From positions 10,725,472 through 10,789,471 of the forward strand of contig VZDJ01004378.1 in assembly GCA_008694505.1 (NCBI GenBank): a stretch of DNA of 64,000 nucleotides. The letters are read 5' to 3'. Below are positions 39,990 through 51,200 of this stretch, piece by piece (positions within the stretch are counted from its first letter, which is position 1; each line of letters opens with the position of its first letter). The translations under genes were made by a program, and so were the position numbers. The notes beneath the pieces are model-generated. The model was not told the DNA's origin and did not search any database. It saw only the letters and a program-made list of their open reading frames with translations. The DNA is from Cyanoderma ruficeps (Eukaryota; Chordata; Aves; Passeriformes; Timaliidae).

Positions 39990-40106
39990 CTGGAGGAAGG
40001 GTGGCTGGATGATGAAAGGAATGAATTCTTAGAGGAGTTAAACTTGGAACTGTTGGAAGAGCAGCATAATGAAGCGATGCAGTACACAGCCAATGAGGTG
40101 GAGCAG
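39990..40106 (+). CDS. PDZRN4: PDZRN4 exon: acidic helical segment after PDZ2
   Basis: 117 bp, 39 codons, phase 0 at both ends, between tctttgcag and gtagga. It encodes LEEGWLDDERNEFLEELNLE and on to NEAMQYTANEVEQ, a strongly acidic, predicted helical stretch conserved in PDZRN3/4. The acceptor lies about 150 bases downstream of the poly-T tract and N gap at 39770-39842, but the exon itself is unaffected. Confidence 0.95.
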
Positions 40107-40435
40107 GTAGGACCACTACTAAACGTATCATTTGAAATTTTTCTAGGTATACTTTTTTATTAATAGAGAATGAAACAGTGTGCTTTTAAATGGAGTCAAA
40201 GGCTTTGATAGAGTTCTCTCTCCAAATGGTGTGATCTGTGGCACACTGTATGTGAGGAAAAGGAGGACAGTACATGCTCAGGCCCAGTATGTTAACTTAA
40301 CAAACAATTTAAGAGGGTATGATAAGAGAAGATTTCTCCTTTTCTCTGAACTCATGGAATAATATTGCTTTCCTTCATTAATTCTGAAGTGTTTGGGACT
40401 TAGGATATTATACTTCATGTCAGTTTTTATTAAAC

Positions 40436-40556
40436 TGGTGCTAATAACACCAAGGTCGTGGGTTCAATGCCCATATGGGGGATTGATCTTTGGAGTTGGA
40501 CTTGATGATCCTTTTGGGATGCTTTCCAACTCGGAATATTCTGTGAATCTGTGAAT
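40436..40556 (+). mobile_element. tRNA-Ile-derived SINE with CR1 tail (TguSINE1-like)
   Basis: The left part, tggtgctaataacaccaagg through the T-loop box ggttcaatgc (40461-40470) and ccatatggg, is the anticodon-to-acceptor half of tRNA-Ile(AAT). It is followed directly by a CR1 3' tail: ttggacttgatgatcctttt, gctttccaactcggaatatt, ctgtgaatctgtgaat. SINEs of this build, mobilised by CR1, are known from passerine birds. This copy is 5'-truncated: the D-arm and A box of the RNA polymerase III promoter are missing, so it is not transcriptionally autonomous. Confidence 0.85.
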
Positions 40557-43500
40557 GTCAATGTAGCACCTAGAGCTCTAAGCTGAACTGGGTGCCCCCT
40601 TGTTGTATGTATACAATGTATGAGCCAGCCTTGCACCAGAGGGCTTGCAAAATAAGATGGAAGAGGTGTTTAAATAAACAACAGGTGTTTTGTTAATTCA
40701 AGGGTATTTCTCTTACATCGACAGCACACAGCTCAGCATTTGTTTTGTTAATGGAGACAAATAAGCTATTATTAGCATAGTCTCAGCTTGCTACTGTCCT
40801 GACTTTTACCTGCCCATATGTTCTGTAGGCTGTGTGACTGTGGCAAACATACCATACAGTTTCATCAAGGGGTCTCCTCAGTTGTACGTTGCTGTGAAAG
40901 GTGTAAGTACCCACTCCTGGATCAGATGATCTGCCAGTATGCACACCTGTGTGGAGCCAAAGAAATAAAATTCAACTTCTCCTAGCTTCTGGATTTATGC
41001 CACTGGGGAGAAACTTGTTTTTCCACTCACAGAACTTTGTGACTTACAATTTTTTCCCCATTCTGAATTGCTCAGAAATAGAGCCTGAAGCATTTTTCTT
41101 TGAAGTGAAGAAAGGAAGAAAGATTGTGAGAGTCTTCTCTTTTCTGGAAACTAGAGAGATTCTTTGACTTCAAATGCCTCAATGCTTGGTCCACACTGAG
41201 GGACCTGATTGTGCATTTTGTCTGCTTCCTCCTGACCTCCCCTCCAGTCTTGACACTGGGTCATTGGATAGATGATAGTTCATAGCAAAGCTCTTCCCTG
41301 TATATCAATGAAATATTCATTGGGACAGAGACATTGACAGAATAATTAAGTCAATTACCTGAAATGTGATAGATTATATTATAAATATTTGATCTTATAA
41401 GCATTTGATTATTTACACAAAGTGGAATAACTCCAGGGTTGAGGGGAAGGGGGCCTTGCAACAGGATTTTTACCAGCCTTTTAATTGTGACTTTCCTTTC
41501 CAGACAGTGAGCCCAACCTCAATTTCCCAGGTTAAATGTGCTAACTGCTGCACTGCTAGCTACTTTTGGCTGATACATGGCATCTTTTTTATTGTTTTAA
41601 CCAAAATTTTATCTTGGATACCAAATATTTCCTGTCAGAAAAACCACTTGCTCTTTGAAAAAGAATTTCATTTGCATGGTGAAATTTTCACGCAAATCCC
41701 CAGTTCTGGTAGAAATTCTACTAGGGAACAAGTCTATCTATAAACTCGTACTGGGCATTCACATTACGTATTGGGACCTCTGAAATCACTTTACAGTCGT
41801 GAACTTCCACTGCAAAATTCTTGTCAAGCTTTGGCTTTTTCACTGAATTTGGATTGTGGATAGTGTTAATTAGTAAACAGTGATATTTTCTGATATACTT
41901 TCACAGAAACCATTCAAATTGTTTATTCCTCATTGGAATCTTTTGCCAAGCTTTTTTTTTTCTTCTTCCATATTGAGATTTTATATTGCTGTAACAGAAT
42001 ACTACACTGGTAAAAAATTGTGGTCACTTGTGATCTGTCAGTATCTGACATTGCATTGCTTGAAGTAATTCTAGGACGGCCAGACATTTCCTTGCCCTTC
42101 TGATGAGTAATCGAATCAACTAAATGCAGCTTGGTGTGTAATGGGGCGTCAGTAATTTGTGACAGCTACTGTCTTTCTAGAGTCTATGTAGTGACTCGTG
42201 AAGTCAGAAAACTGGTTCTTTACTTCTTGTTAGGCTGGGAAATCTTGCAGTTTCCTGAGGGGAATCACACCATCCATTGGAGCTATGAAACCACTCTCAT
42301 TGCAGCTGCCAGTGGCCTATCTGAGTATCTTCAAGCTCTCCGGTTGGCCATGGAGACCAGCCTTGATTTTCGTGAACAAAAACTTAGTCCTCTGGCTTCA
42401 TCATCATCTGTCATGAATCTCAAGAGCTGCAGGAATGAATACATTCTTTATCAGAATATCCTTCCAAATACAAGTCTGTTTTATGGAATGCCAATTTAAC
42501 ATTTAATGTGAGCTGCCACAAAAAAATTGGTACAGTTTGTAGTAGAGGAGCCAAGTAGATAGTCATGTCTTTTCTGTATGATTTTGACCTACTCTGTAGA
42601 ATTCACTCAAGAATTGTATCTTCTCTGTGTGGAATAGTCCAATAAGCCTCAAGGAAAGATGTAATTCTCCATTTTTTATAACTCATTGTGTTCTTTTTGC
42701 TTTACAACATTGTGGTTCATTGTGCAGCAGAGATAATTTTCAGAAGAATACCATACCTTTGCCATGCAGAAATTCTCATTGGTATCGTGGAATATATCAG
42801 AACCTATTAAGAAGAAGAAAGAATTGAATAAAAAATATATTCTAGTTCATTCAAAGCTGAAATACAGACAAAATATCTGGGGAAAAAATCCTTTTTTTGC
42901 GAGAAGCCTGTTTTAAAAGACCAGCATTGTTTGCAGAAGAGCATTTTCCCTTTTAGTGAACCACTGAAATCGATTCAAAATTCTCTTCATGGTTTGAGTA
43001 CCTCATGGTTAGCCTGCCACTGGAGATTGCTCTTCCCACTGACCAGTCTCCCTCTCACTGTCAGAGACTGACCAGAGAGCCTGCCCAGTTTGTTAGAGCC
43101 TTCAACTGAATCATACTGCATTCAGACTTTAGTAGCAGTCTGGGTGTTGTGTCCCAGTATACATCATAAATTGTAAAATAATAGAACAGTGCCTGAATTC
43201 CTGCAAGATTAGCCATTTTATAGGCAGGATTCTTTCTGGAGTTGAAATGCAGAATCTTTTGAGGTTCATTTATTTGCTTGATTGTACACACCGCTGGGTT
43301 TACCTTCTCATTATCTGAGTTCACACTGCAAAGATGAGGCCTAAGGAGTCCTTTAGTATTTCAAGCAGAATTGTAGAAGAGATTGACAATGTGTGTTTGA
43401 AAGCAAACACTTTGTTTGAAATAGGTAATAAATAACACCAGAAAAAGCAACACACTGGAATTTGTGGATTGTCTCTTGTTTTTCAGAAGAGATGTAACAT

Positions 43501-45581
43501 GGAATTAGGCTTGTTAACTTTCACAATAAAATTAAAATTATCTTGTGCTGTAAAAGACTGTTCAGTCTGCACATGTTTAGGAGCTCTGACAAACATGAAA
43601 TGTCCAGGACAAAAATGGCAGGGGCTACCTTACTTAAGTCACAATGAATTTTTTAATAAAATATATCTCAAAAACATGCATTACAATAAATATCCGTATT
43701 ACTTTCCATTTTCTTAATTGACTTAGCTGCAAGAATCCACATATTGGGGAAAATTCAATGTAATATGGATGTCTGCTTTAGTTTGAGAGGAATCTGATTG
43801 TATAGGCACTTGTTTTTTTCCTGAGGGAACCCAAACTCACTATCTGGCATTCAGATGCCTGTGCTATGGACACTTATATTTCATCAGATCAATCCCACTC
43901 ATCTAGTTTCTACTCAACTCAAAAGATGGGCTTTGCTTTGTTTACATCTTTTGTGTGTGCATGTTAATTCCGGATAGTGTAACTTAACTGGATGGCAGTG
44001 TATTATATCCAGTCAGTATAAATAAAGTTGAAGAGGCAAAGCCTAAATTATTGATAAAAGTGGTGTGGAAAACAAGAGCTACCAGTTCTGAAAGTGTTGA
44101 TTGCATGGGCCTCAACTTTAAAGTTTCTTCCCAACACCTATACAAATAGCCTCATTAAGTGTTTTCTCCACAAGTGCTCAAATATATGCTTTGGTTGGTG
44201 TAGTACCATGCAGAAGACATCAGAGGAAGTATCATGAAGCTCTGCTCCTGTAAGCTGTATAACTGTGCTAACATATAAACCACCCTCTTTGGAGTTTTAG
44301 TCATTTGGATGCAAATTGTGTTATATCACTCACTCCCAGAGTCAAACAGTAGATCCTGACTCTCCTTGTTTGGTCATATGAATGGAGCCCTGCATTTGGA
44401 ATAGGCACCCAGATTCCTGACTGTTCTGCAGCACTGCCTTCCTATTGTCTGGTGGAGCTGTTCTCCCATCTGTTGGTAGTTTAGCATTTTCCAGAGCAGT
44501 GAGAAATATGGATTGCACATTGCAGTGGCTGGGGTGAGGCGTAAGCTCCCCAGGTTGGAGTCACTTCTCTGCTGAAAGGTTTAGGGGCAGAGGAGGTCAA
44601 GACAAGCTGCAGCAGCTCCAAAGCAGGTGAGAAAAGGGAACAGAATATGTAGCAGCACTCACCTAGAGGAGGTGAACTAGAAGGATACTAAATTAAATCT
44701 AAGGCATCTTTTCAGAAATTTTTAACTGGTTTCTCATAGACAGTAAATTCACCTGGTGGTGTTTTTCTTTCAGTATTTGTTTTATTCCACTCTTACACTG
44801 AATTGGGGGTGGAGGTTATTTTTGTTTTTCTGGCACTAGGACATTATTTTTTCCTAACAGTTGAAGAAATGAAACCAGATGAAGGGTAGGTGATCATGAG
44901 GTGCACATGAAGAGAGAAGAAGGGATGACATAGGAGACACATTTTCATCCTGTTTTACTGTTTGTCAAAGTAGATAAGAAGGGAATTATGACAGTGGCCT
45001 CTTTAAGTTTGTTTCCTTTCACAGGGTGCACCATACCTCTTTTCTCTCCTGATTATTACAGTCATTATACATAATTATGCAATTATACCTCCTAAAAAAG
45101 ACATGGTGTTTGGACAGTGCTGTGTGTAGTTAGGTACTTGGTCATATAAATTGCACTCTGCATGATTCTTTGCTTAACTGGTTTGAAAAATAAAGTGTCT
45201 GTCTCTTCAGAGAGGTATTATCTCACATTCTATGGAATATAAATAGGTTGAGAATATGAATAGGTGAGGTACAATGATTGAAGTGCTAATCAGCAGTCAA
45301 AAAGCTTGACATTATACCCATGGCGAAGCATTCAGTGTTGTTCTGCACTTATTGAAAGACTTTTTTTTTATTTTTAAGGAACATAAATTCTAACAATGGA
45401 AATAAATGTGTTTTCAAAAAGAGTTTCCAGGGGTGAAATGGACTGAGGTTCTTCTGAGCAAAATCCTAGAATCCAAAATGAACACTTTTTCAGAAGGGGC
45501 TACTGAACACAAGAAGTGTAGGAGAAGGCCATGGAAGGTGTAATGGAGCAAATGAAAGTTCACTTTTTAAAAAAAGAAACA

Positions 45582-45645
45582 GTAGTCTTTGTAAGGTTGT
45601 AGTAGTCTTTGTAGTAGTCGTTGTAAGTCCTTGTAAGTCATTGCT
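45582..45645. repeat. Short imperfect tandem repeat (gtagtctttgta-like)
   Basis: Units gtagtctttgtaaggttgta, gtagtctttgta and gtagtcgttgtaagtccttg occur in series, the last repeated in part as taagtcattg. A small simple-sequence duplication in the last intron. Confidence 0.7.
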
Positions 45646-46067
45646 TCATTGGCTGCTTGCTCTGTTTGTTTGAGATGATATCAGCACTGCAGCTTTCTCT
45701 CAAGTTTGAGAAGATTTCATCTCCACCAGTTTCTGGACATAATCCAGAATCAAAAACAGCTCACCATCTGGTGATCATTATCTTTAAGCATTGCAAAGAG
45801 ATGGCTTAGCTCGAGAGGGAAATATTTCTTTCTGGACTTTAGAAGCTATGTCACTTTTACTGTAATTCACTTTCTTTGCTCAGTATGGAAACCACAGCAT
45901 GACTCTCAGAAATGCTTAAAAGCTATGAGCAGTGGCACTGCTGTTTAGTGATATGTTTTAATTCAGCTTAAATCAGATCCCAGCTGTTTAAGCAAAACAG
46001 AGCTGGAAAATATTCTCCTATAATAGGATCTGCATTTAATAATCCTTTTGCTTTACTCATTTTTTAG

Positions 46068-47594
46068 CCAAAGAAACAGGAAGAGGAGGATGGCACTACA
46101 GACACTGCAACCTCATCATCCAACAATCATGAGAAGGACAGTGGGGTGGGACCTACAGATGAAAGTCTCCGAAATGATGAGAGCTCAGAGCAAGAAAATG
46201 CAACAGAGGAGCAGAATAGAGCTACACTGCAGAGCAAACGGGATCTGGGCCACAGCCAGGATACATTAGGCAGTGTTGAACTCCAGTGCAATGAAAGCTT
46301 TGTGTCTGGGGAATACATTGAATCTGATTTCATAGGACACCCAGAGGAGGAATGTGAAAGGTTTCGGCAGCTGTTGGAACTGAAGTGCAAGATTCGAAAC
46401 CATGGGGAGTATGATCTTTATTACTCAAGCAGCATGATAGAATGCAACAGAAGAGAGCAAGATGGAGTGGAGCATGAGCTGCAGCTACTTAATGAGGAAC
46501 TGAGGAACATTGAACTTGAATGCCAGAATATTATGCAAGCTCACCGGCTCCAAAAGGTGAGAGATCAGTATGGAGACATTTGGGCTTTGCATGATGAAAG
46601 TTTCAGGAATTATAGCACCAGCACAGACGTACAAAGAGGCAAACTGGATGACATCATGGAGCATCCTGAGAAGTCTGACAAGGACAGCTCCAGTGCCTAC
46701 AACACTGCTGAAAGCTGCAGGAGCACTCCGTTGACTATGGAGCGATCCCCTGATAACTCTCTCCAGAGGATGATCAGCATAACCAACAGGAAAAACCTGA
46801 GGACCACAATTGTTGCTAATCAGTCATCCTCAGGACAAAGCAACAGGGAGACAACCTCAGCCAAAACCAAACCCACTGAGCAAAACAGTGCTGCTGAGAA
46901 TGCAGTGCTGGCATCAGAAAGCAGCAAATTCACAGACCAGGAAAGGCAAGGCAGCGAGCACATTCCCTATTTGTCTCCATATCACAGTTCTTCTTACAGA
47001 TACGGGAACATACCTGCTCATGCAAAGCATTATCAAAGCTATATGCAACTGATCCAGCAGAAGTCTGCTGTGGAGTATGCCCAAAGCCAGCTCAGCCTGG
47101 TGAGCATGTGCAAAGACTCACAGAAGTGTGCGGAGCCCAAGATGGAATGGAAAGTGAAAATAAGGAGTGATGGGACGAGGTACATCACAAAGAGACCGGT
47201 TCGAGACAGGATCCTGAAGGAACGTGCCTTAAAAATTAAAGAGGAGCGCAGTGGGATGACGACAGATGACGATACAATGAGTGAGATGAAGATGGGTCGC
47301 TACTGGAGCAAAGAAGAGCGGAAGCAACATTTGGTGCGCGCTAAGGAGCAGAGGAGGCGGCGGGAGTTCATGATGAGGAGCAGGCTGGAGTGTCTTAAGG
47401 AAAGTCCACAGAGTGGCAGCGAGGGCAAAAAAGAAATCAACATTATTGAACTGAGTCACAAAAAGATGATGAAAAAGAGAAACAAGAAAATCTTGGACAA
47501 CTGGATGACAATACAAGAACTGATGACACATGGTGCTAAATCCCCAGACGGCACAAGAGTGCACAATGCCTTTTTATCAGTTACTACTGTATGA
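46068..47594 (+). CDS. PDZRN4: PDZRN4 last coding exon: C-terminal region and PDZ ligand
   Basis: 508 codons plus TGA, starting [20 protein letters not shown] after a ttttttag acceptor. In order: an acidic/Ser-rich part ([12 protein letters not shown]), a conserved block [20 protein letters not shown], a coiled-coil-like segment [19 protein letters not shown] (window residues about 383-402), a Ser/Thr-rich variable region, a conserved Tyr-rich block ([16 protein letters not shown]), then a Lys/Arg-rich helical region from about residue 627 ([30 protein letters not shown]) and [16 protein letters not shown]. It ends SVTTV, a class I PDZ-binding motif. Much closer to PDZRN4 than PDZRN3 in the last 130 residues. 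The frame is intact throughout. Confidence 0.97.
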   Translation, partial: PKKQEEEDGTTDTATSSSNNHEKDSGVGPTDESLRNDESSEQENATEEQNRATLQSKRDLGHSQDTLGSVELQCNESFVSGEYIESDFIGHPEEECERFRQLLELKCKIRNHGEYDLYYSSSMIECNRREQDGVEHELQLLNEELRNIELECQNIMQAHRLQKVRDQYGDIWALHDESFRNYSTSTDVQRGKLDDIMEHPEKSDKDSSSAYNTAESCRSTPLTMERSPDNSLQRMISITNRKNLRTTIVANQSSSGQSNRETTSAKTKPTEQNSAAENAVLASESSKFTDQERQGSEHIPYLSPYHSSSYRYGNIPAHAKHYQSYMQLIQQKSAVEYAQSQLSLVSMCKDSQKCAEPKMEWKVKIRSDGTRYITKRPVRDRILKERALKIKEERSGMTTDDDTMSEMKMGRYWSKEERKQHLVRAKEQRRRREFMMRSRLECLKESPQSGSEGKKEINIIELSHKKMMKKRNKKILDNWMTIQELMTHGAKSPDGTRVHNAFLSVTTV

Positions 47595-48212
47595 ACACAA
47601 CTTCTAACAGAGAGTATACTACCAGTTTAGGTAGAGTACAATTGCCTCGTTCAATGTGGCATTTTTATATATTTTGTGACTGTTTATAGTTTGATCTTTT
47701 TGTAAGCAAAATGACCTGGTATTTTTCATTTGTTTTTCATATAACAGTACCTTCTTTATGTGGCTGTCTTTCTTTATCCTGGAATATATTCATATTATTC
47801 ATTTGTAGAAAAAATAGAAAAGTAAAGCAAAAAATTTCTGAACCTAACACATATCCTGTAACTTAAGATCTGGATCTATTTCTCTAATTTTGCTTTTTCT
47901 ACTTTAGTAACAATACAATACCAAACCAAAACGCTTTATACTGTATCCTTGGCTTAACAAGTTTTAAAGTTTTACATCTTAGATTGAATCTGTTCATAAA
48001 ACATATGCCACATCCCATCACATAGATAAGAATGACATTTTTTCAACTGCATATTTTACAGTACATTTAATCCGTAAATTGTAATTGTATTTGTCCGAGT
48101 AAAGTGTAGGTGGGCAATTCTCCTGTGTTATGTAGTGGCATTGGTCTTGTAGCTGGGCAGTATGTGATAATTGTGAAGATGAAAGAGAAATAAATTATTG
48201 CTTATCTTTAAG
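47595..48212 (+). other. PDZRN4: PDZRN4 3'UTR
   Basis: Follows the TGA at 47592-47594. The sequence is AT-rich with no ORF of note and runs to about 15-25 bases beyond the AATAAA at 48189. The exact cleavage site is not visible; the following A-run and T/GT-rich stretch (from about 48212) fit a cleavage site and downstream element. A longer alternative 3'UTR cannot be excluded. Confidence 0.7.
48189..48194 (+). promoter_or_regulatory. Poly(A) signal AATAAA for PDZRN4
   Basis: The first canonical AATAAA after the stop codon, about 595 bases downstream. It is followed within 20-60 bases by an A-run and a T-rich stretch (tgttttattt), as expected for a cleavage site and downstream element. Later AATAAA copies (for example near 49655) are possible distal sites without supporting context. 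Confidence 0.65.
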
Positions 48213-51200
48213 AAAAAAAATGGGAAGTATTGTTTTATTTCAATTGAGATTTTGCCTTTAAGTGTAAGTCGTTTCACTGTGCATGATATTTACAGCATAT
48301 AGAGATTTCAAGAACAAAGGAAACAATTCCATAGGATATTTCTTATGAATTAGCTTTTAATTTTGCAGAACACATAGAATGAGTGGGTCTTTTCTGGCTT
48401 TTCCTTACCTGCTATTATTAGGCATTCACTGATGTATTACTGTGTTGTAAGATGTTAGGTGACTGCCATGAGTCCTCTCCCTGGCTGAGCTTGCTTTTTG
48501 TTCTACACATACAAAACATGAACACAGCATATGCCTAAGTTTGAGCCAAATCTCATGCAAGAAAAACTAGCAGTGACATTTTCCTAGAATGTGAGTTAAG
48601 GAAAAACAGAGAATGAAAAGCAACTAATTGAGTTAAGGGTGTAAATTTATTGTTGAGAAGCATCCAAGTAATTTAAAAGAACCTCAGTGGGAGCTGGCTG
48701 GAGCTCAGGAGCAATGGCAAGTTGCTGTCTGGGTGCTTGATGGACTCCCTGGCTCTCCATGCAGCAGAGGCACCTCTGCTGCCACTGGGGCATCTTCTGA
48801 GCTGCTGTTGCTGCTGGCAGCCTGGTGAGTTAGAGCAAGTGAAATGACTAGTCTTGGGCAGTCAGGGGGGTTGAAGACGTGGCCTAATAACTTCATTTTC
48901 ATTGTCCCTGTGCTTGACTCACAGCAATTTCTAACTGATTGCAGTGCTTTCCATAGCAGGATTAGGTGCTGAAGTCACTTGGTATCAGGCTTTGAAATAT
49001 ATTATTAAAGTTGCAGAAGGGCAAATTATGGTATTTCCAAACTACCTAATTCTGGGAATCATTCACTTGGTTTTTAACCACTTTTGTCATTAATTGTCAT
49101 TGACAGTGTTCTTTGCATCTCCAGGCATGTGAATACCATAAGAACACTGCTCTCTAAGTGCTTAAGAAAATTATGCCACTGATAGTTCACAGTTTGATAA
49201 TATGAAAATTCTCTCTTCAGGACTCAGAGAGACATCATGCTAAATCCTCACTAAACATACATCTGTTCAGGCTCAATGAAAAACACCTCTACTGTTTTCT
49301 GTTAAATTAGAAAAAATGTGGACTCTCTGACCAGAAAGGATCATAGGGTCTCATACAGTATTGCTTCAAGGGGCTGATACAAGAGTATCTCCACCTGTGC
49401 CTAGGAATTGTCTTTGGCCAACCTAGGTCATCTAGGAAGATACACATTCTTCTGGAGACATCACAGCACAGAGGTTTGGCTGTTTCCCTTACTGCATTCC
49501 AGTAATCACACTTATATGCAGGTCTCCTTCCTAATCTGAGTTCAGCTGCTATCACCTCAAGACAATGGCTACTGTTACATCTTTCCCTCAGAGTTCCCAT
49601 CATGCTAGTGTGACACTCAAATTCAGAGAACAAGGTGAATCTTCAGAAAATCAGTGAGAAATAAAAGTAGGAAAATCCATATCTAATTAAAGAAAAGTCC
49701 TAACTGGAGGGTGGTGGGGTGGGGAGACTAAGTGGAGGGGAGGAGCTAAGCCATAGATAATAATTAGAGAAAAAAATAAAGAATAAACAATATTTATAGA
49801 GTACTAATAGTGTGTAAGTGGAAATATGTCCAAATCTGGGGAGATCTGTCAAAATCTAGTAAGACAAAAGAGAAAATCAGGAGGTGATACAGAGACAGTT
49901 TATAGCACATGTGATGTGATTTCTAGCTCAGCACATGCCTGTGAGAGCCCAGCTACCTTTTCCTTTTTTCTTCACCACTGAAATATCATGTCCCTACCTA
50001 ATCCTTAATCTGGGCAGTTTCAAGCAGCCCACAGTTTTCTCTCCTTTTTTCTAAACTGCAGTTATTAAGTGTCATTTTCCTTTTTCTCTGGGCAGTTTCA
50101 GGGAGAAGTATTAGTTTTTGCCTGATGAAATGCCTTGATCATTCCTGCTAGCATGAAAATAACCACGCAGCCCCAGAGCAGGGCTGTGAGGCCACCCAGG
50201 GTGGTGGTGTACAGGGGCTGAATGACAGGTGAGTGTTTTACTGTTCACTGCTCTCTGCTGGTTTCTCTGCAGGGCAGAACTCAGCATTGCACTCTCTCAT
50301 TCCAGCAGTTTTGTATCAGTGAAATCCAGTGCTGACATCCCACATGTGGTTTATTCCTGCATATATTTTTTCAAAATGTTGTAATTTTTACTGAAGAAAA
50401 TAACATTTTAGCACTGAGACAAATTTAAAGAAAAGGAACTAAATGATTTTATGTGGTTATAAATCTTTAAAAAATTGTCTGTTGAGAACTTTTTTCATGT
50501 GAAGGAACATAAAACTGCTTTCCAACTGGAACAAGACCAGATCTTGTTTAGCAGGATTGCTCTGAGATGAAGAGCAAAAGTCAGGGAAGAGTAGCTGCAT
50601 GGATATGTTACCATGGCCACATCACTGCTGGGAAAGGAGTTAATGTCCCACTCATCCTTCCCCCAACACTAGTACCCAGCTGAGACCAGTGGGAGGTAAT
50701 TTTTCCTATGAAGCCAACAAAATGGCCTTGTAAAAATACTTGTGCCACTTGACAACTGTGTTTTCAACTGATTTAGGAGCACTGCTCACCATAAGTAAGG
50801 TTAAAATCTGTGGGATCCCTGAATCATCTTCTCGATATAAGTATCCCAAATAGGAAAAGGGTATGAGCATGGCAATAAATTAAAAATGCATCAGAAAAAA
50901 AATTTTTTAAAGAAAGAGACTGGTAACATTAATTGAATTGAACACAAGCAATCAGAGATGAAATCTAGTCTGTGTAGTCTGTGCTTGATACATTGTCCTG
51001 TGAGAGGGCACAAGGACCTCACAAGAGATGATACAACCACTTTAGCATTACACTTTCTGGACTCACAGGGATTTAATTATTCATTACTATCATGATGCTT
51101 GACTTTCATCTGGTTTTGTTTAACTAATATTCATTTTCAACCTCCATTTCTTGGTACAAACTGTAGAATAGCACCCCTTTTTTTTCATGATGTGGCATTG

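Larger units (their letters stand above)
40107..46067 (+). other. PDZRN4 intron, 6.0 kb
   Basis: GT-AG intron before the last exon. Contains the tRNA-Ile-derived SINE (40436-40556) and a small imperfect tandem repeat (45582-45645). Otherwise AT-rich, no gene recognised. Confidence 0.85.
6759..48212 (+). other. PDZRN4: PDZRN4 gene, 3' portion (seven coding exons plus 3'UTR)
   Basis: Seven exons splice in frame to 756 codons matching the C-terminal three quarters of PDZRN4 (LNX4). The family consists of cytoplasmic/membrane-associated scaffolds with an N-terminal RING (E3 ubiquitin ligase) and TRAF-type zinc fingers, two PDZ domains and a conserved C-terminal region. Here only the end of PDZ1, PDZ2 and the C-terminal region are seen; about 280 residues should be encoded upstream, judging from the roughly 1,036-residue human protein (recalled length). 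Every intron is GT-AG. Intron sizes are 1581, 21967, 2152, 3465, 3439 and 5961 bp. Assignment to PDZRN4 rather than PDZRN3 rests on segments such as [35 protein letters not shown] and [18 protein letters not shown], where PDZRN3 differs. The 3' end is set by a poly(A) signal at 48189, so its exact position is approximate. Confidence 0.95.

Noticed and set aside
40436..40480. A tRNA-Ile gene
   Set aside because: Only the 3' half of the tRNA is present, without D-arm or A box, and it runs into a CR1 tail; it is a truncated SINE.
46146..46148. An in-frame reading that would start a 482-residue protein
   Set aside because: This position is inside the last PDZRN4 exon, which opens upstream at 46068 with an acceptor and conserved codons; also the codon at 46146 is ATG-less in the conserved context of translation start (no Kozak or promoter).
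47229..47564. Minus-strand frame of 111 codons
   Set aside because: Antisense shadow of the conserved C-terminal PDZRN4 coding sequence.
49709..49740. A canonical G-quadruplex
   Set aside because: Four G runs are present but one loop is 12 bases, and nothing links it to a gene feature.
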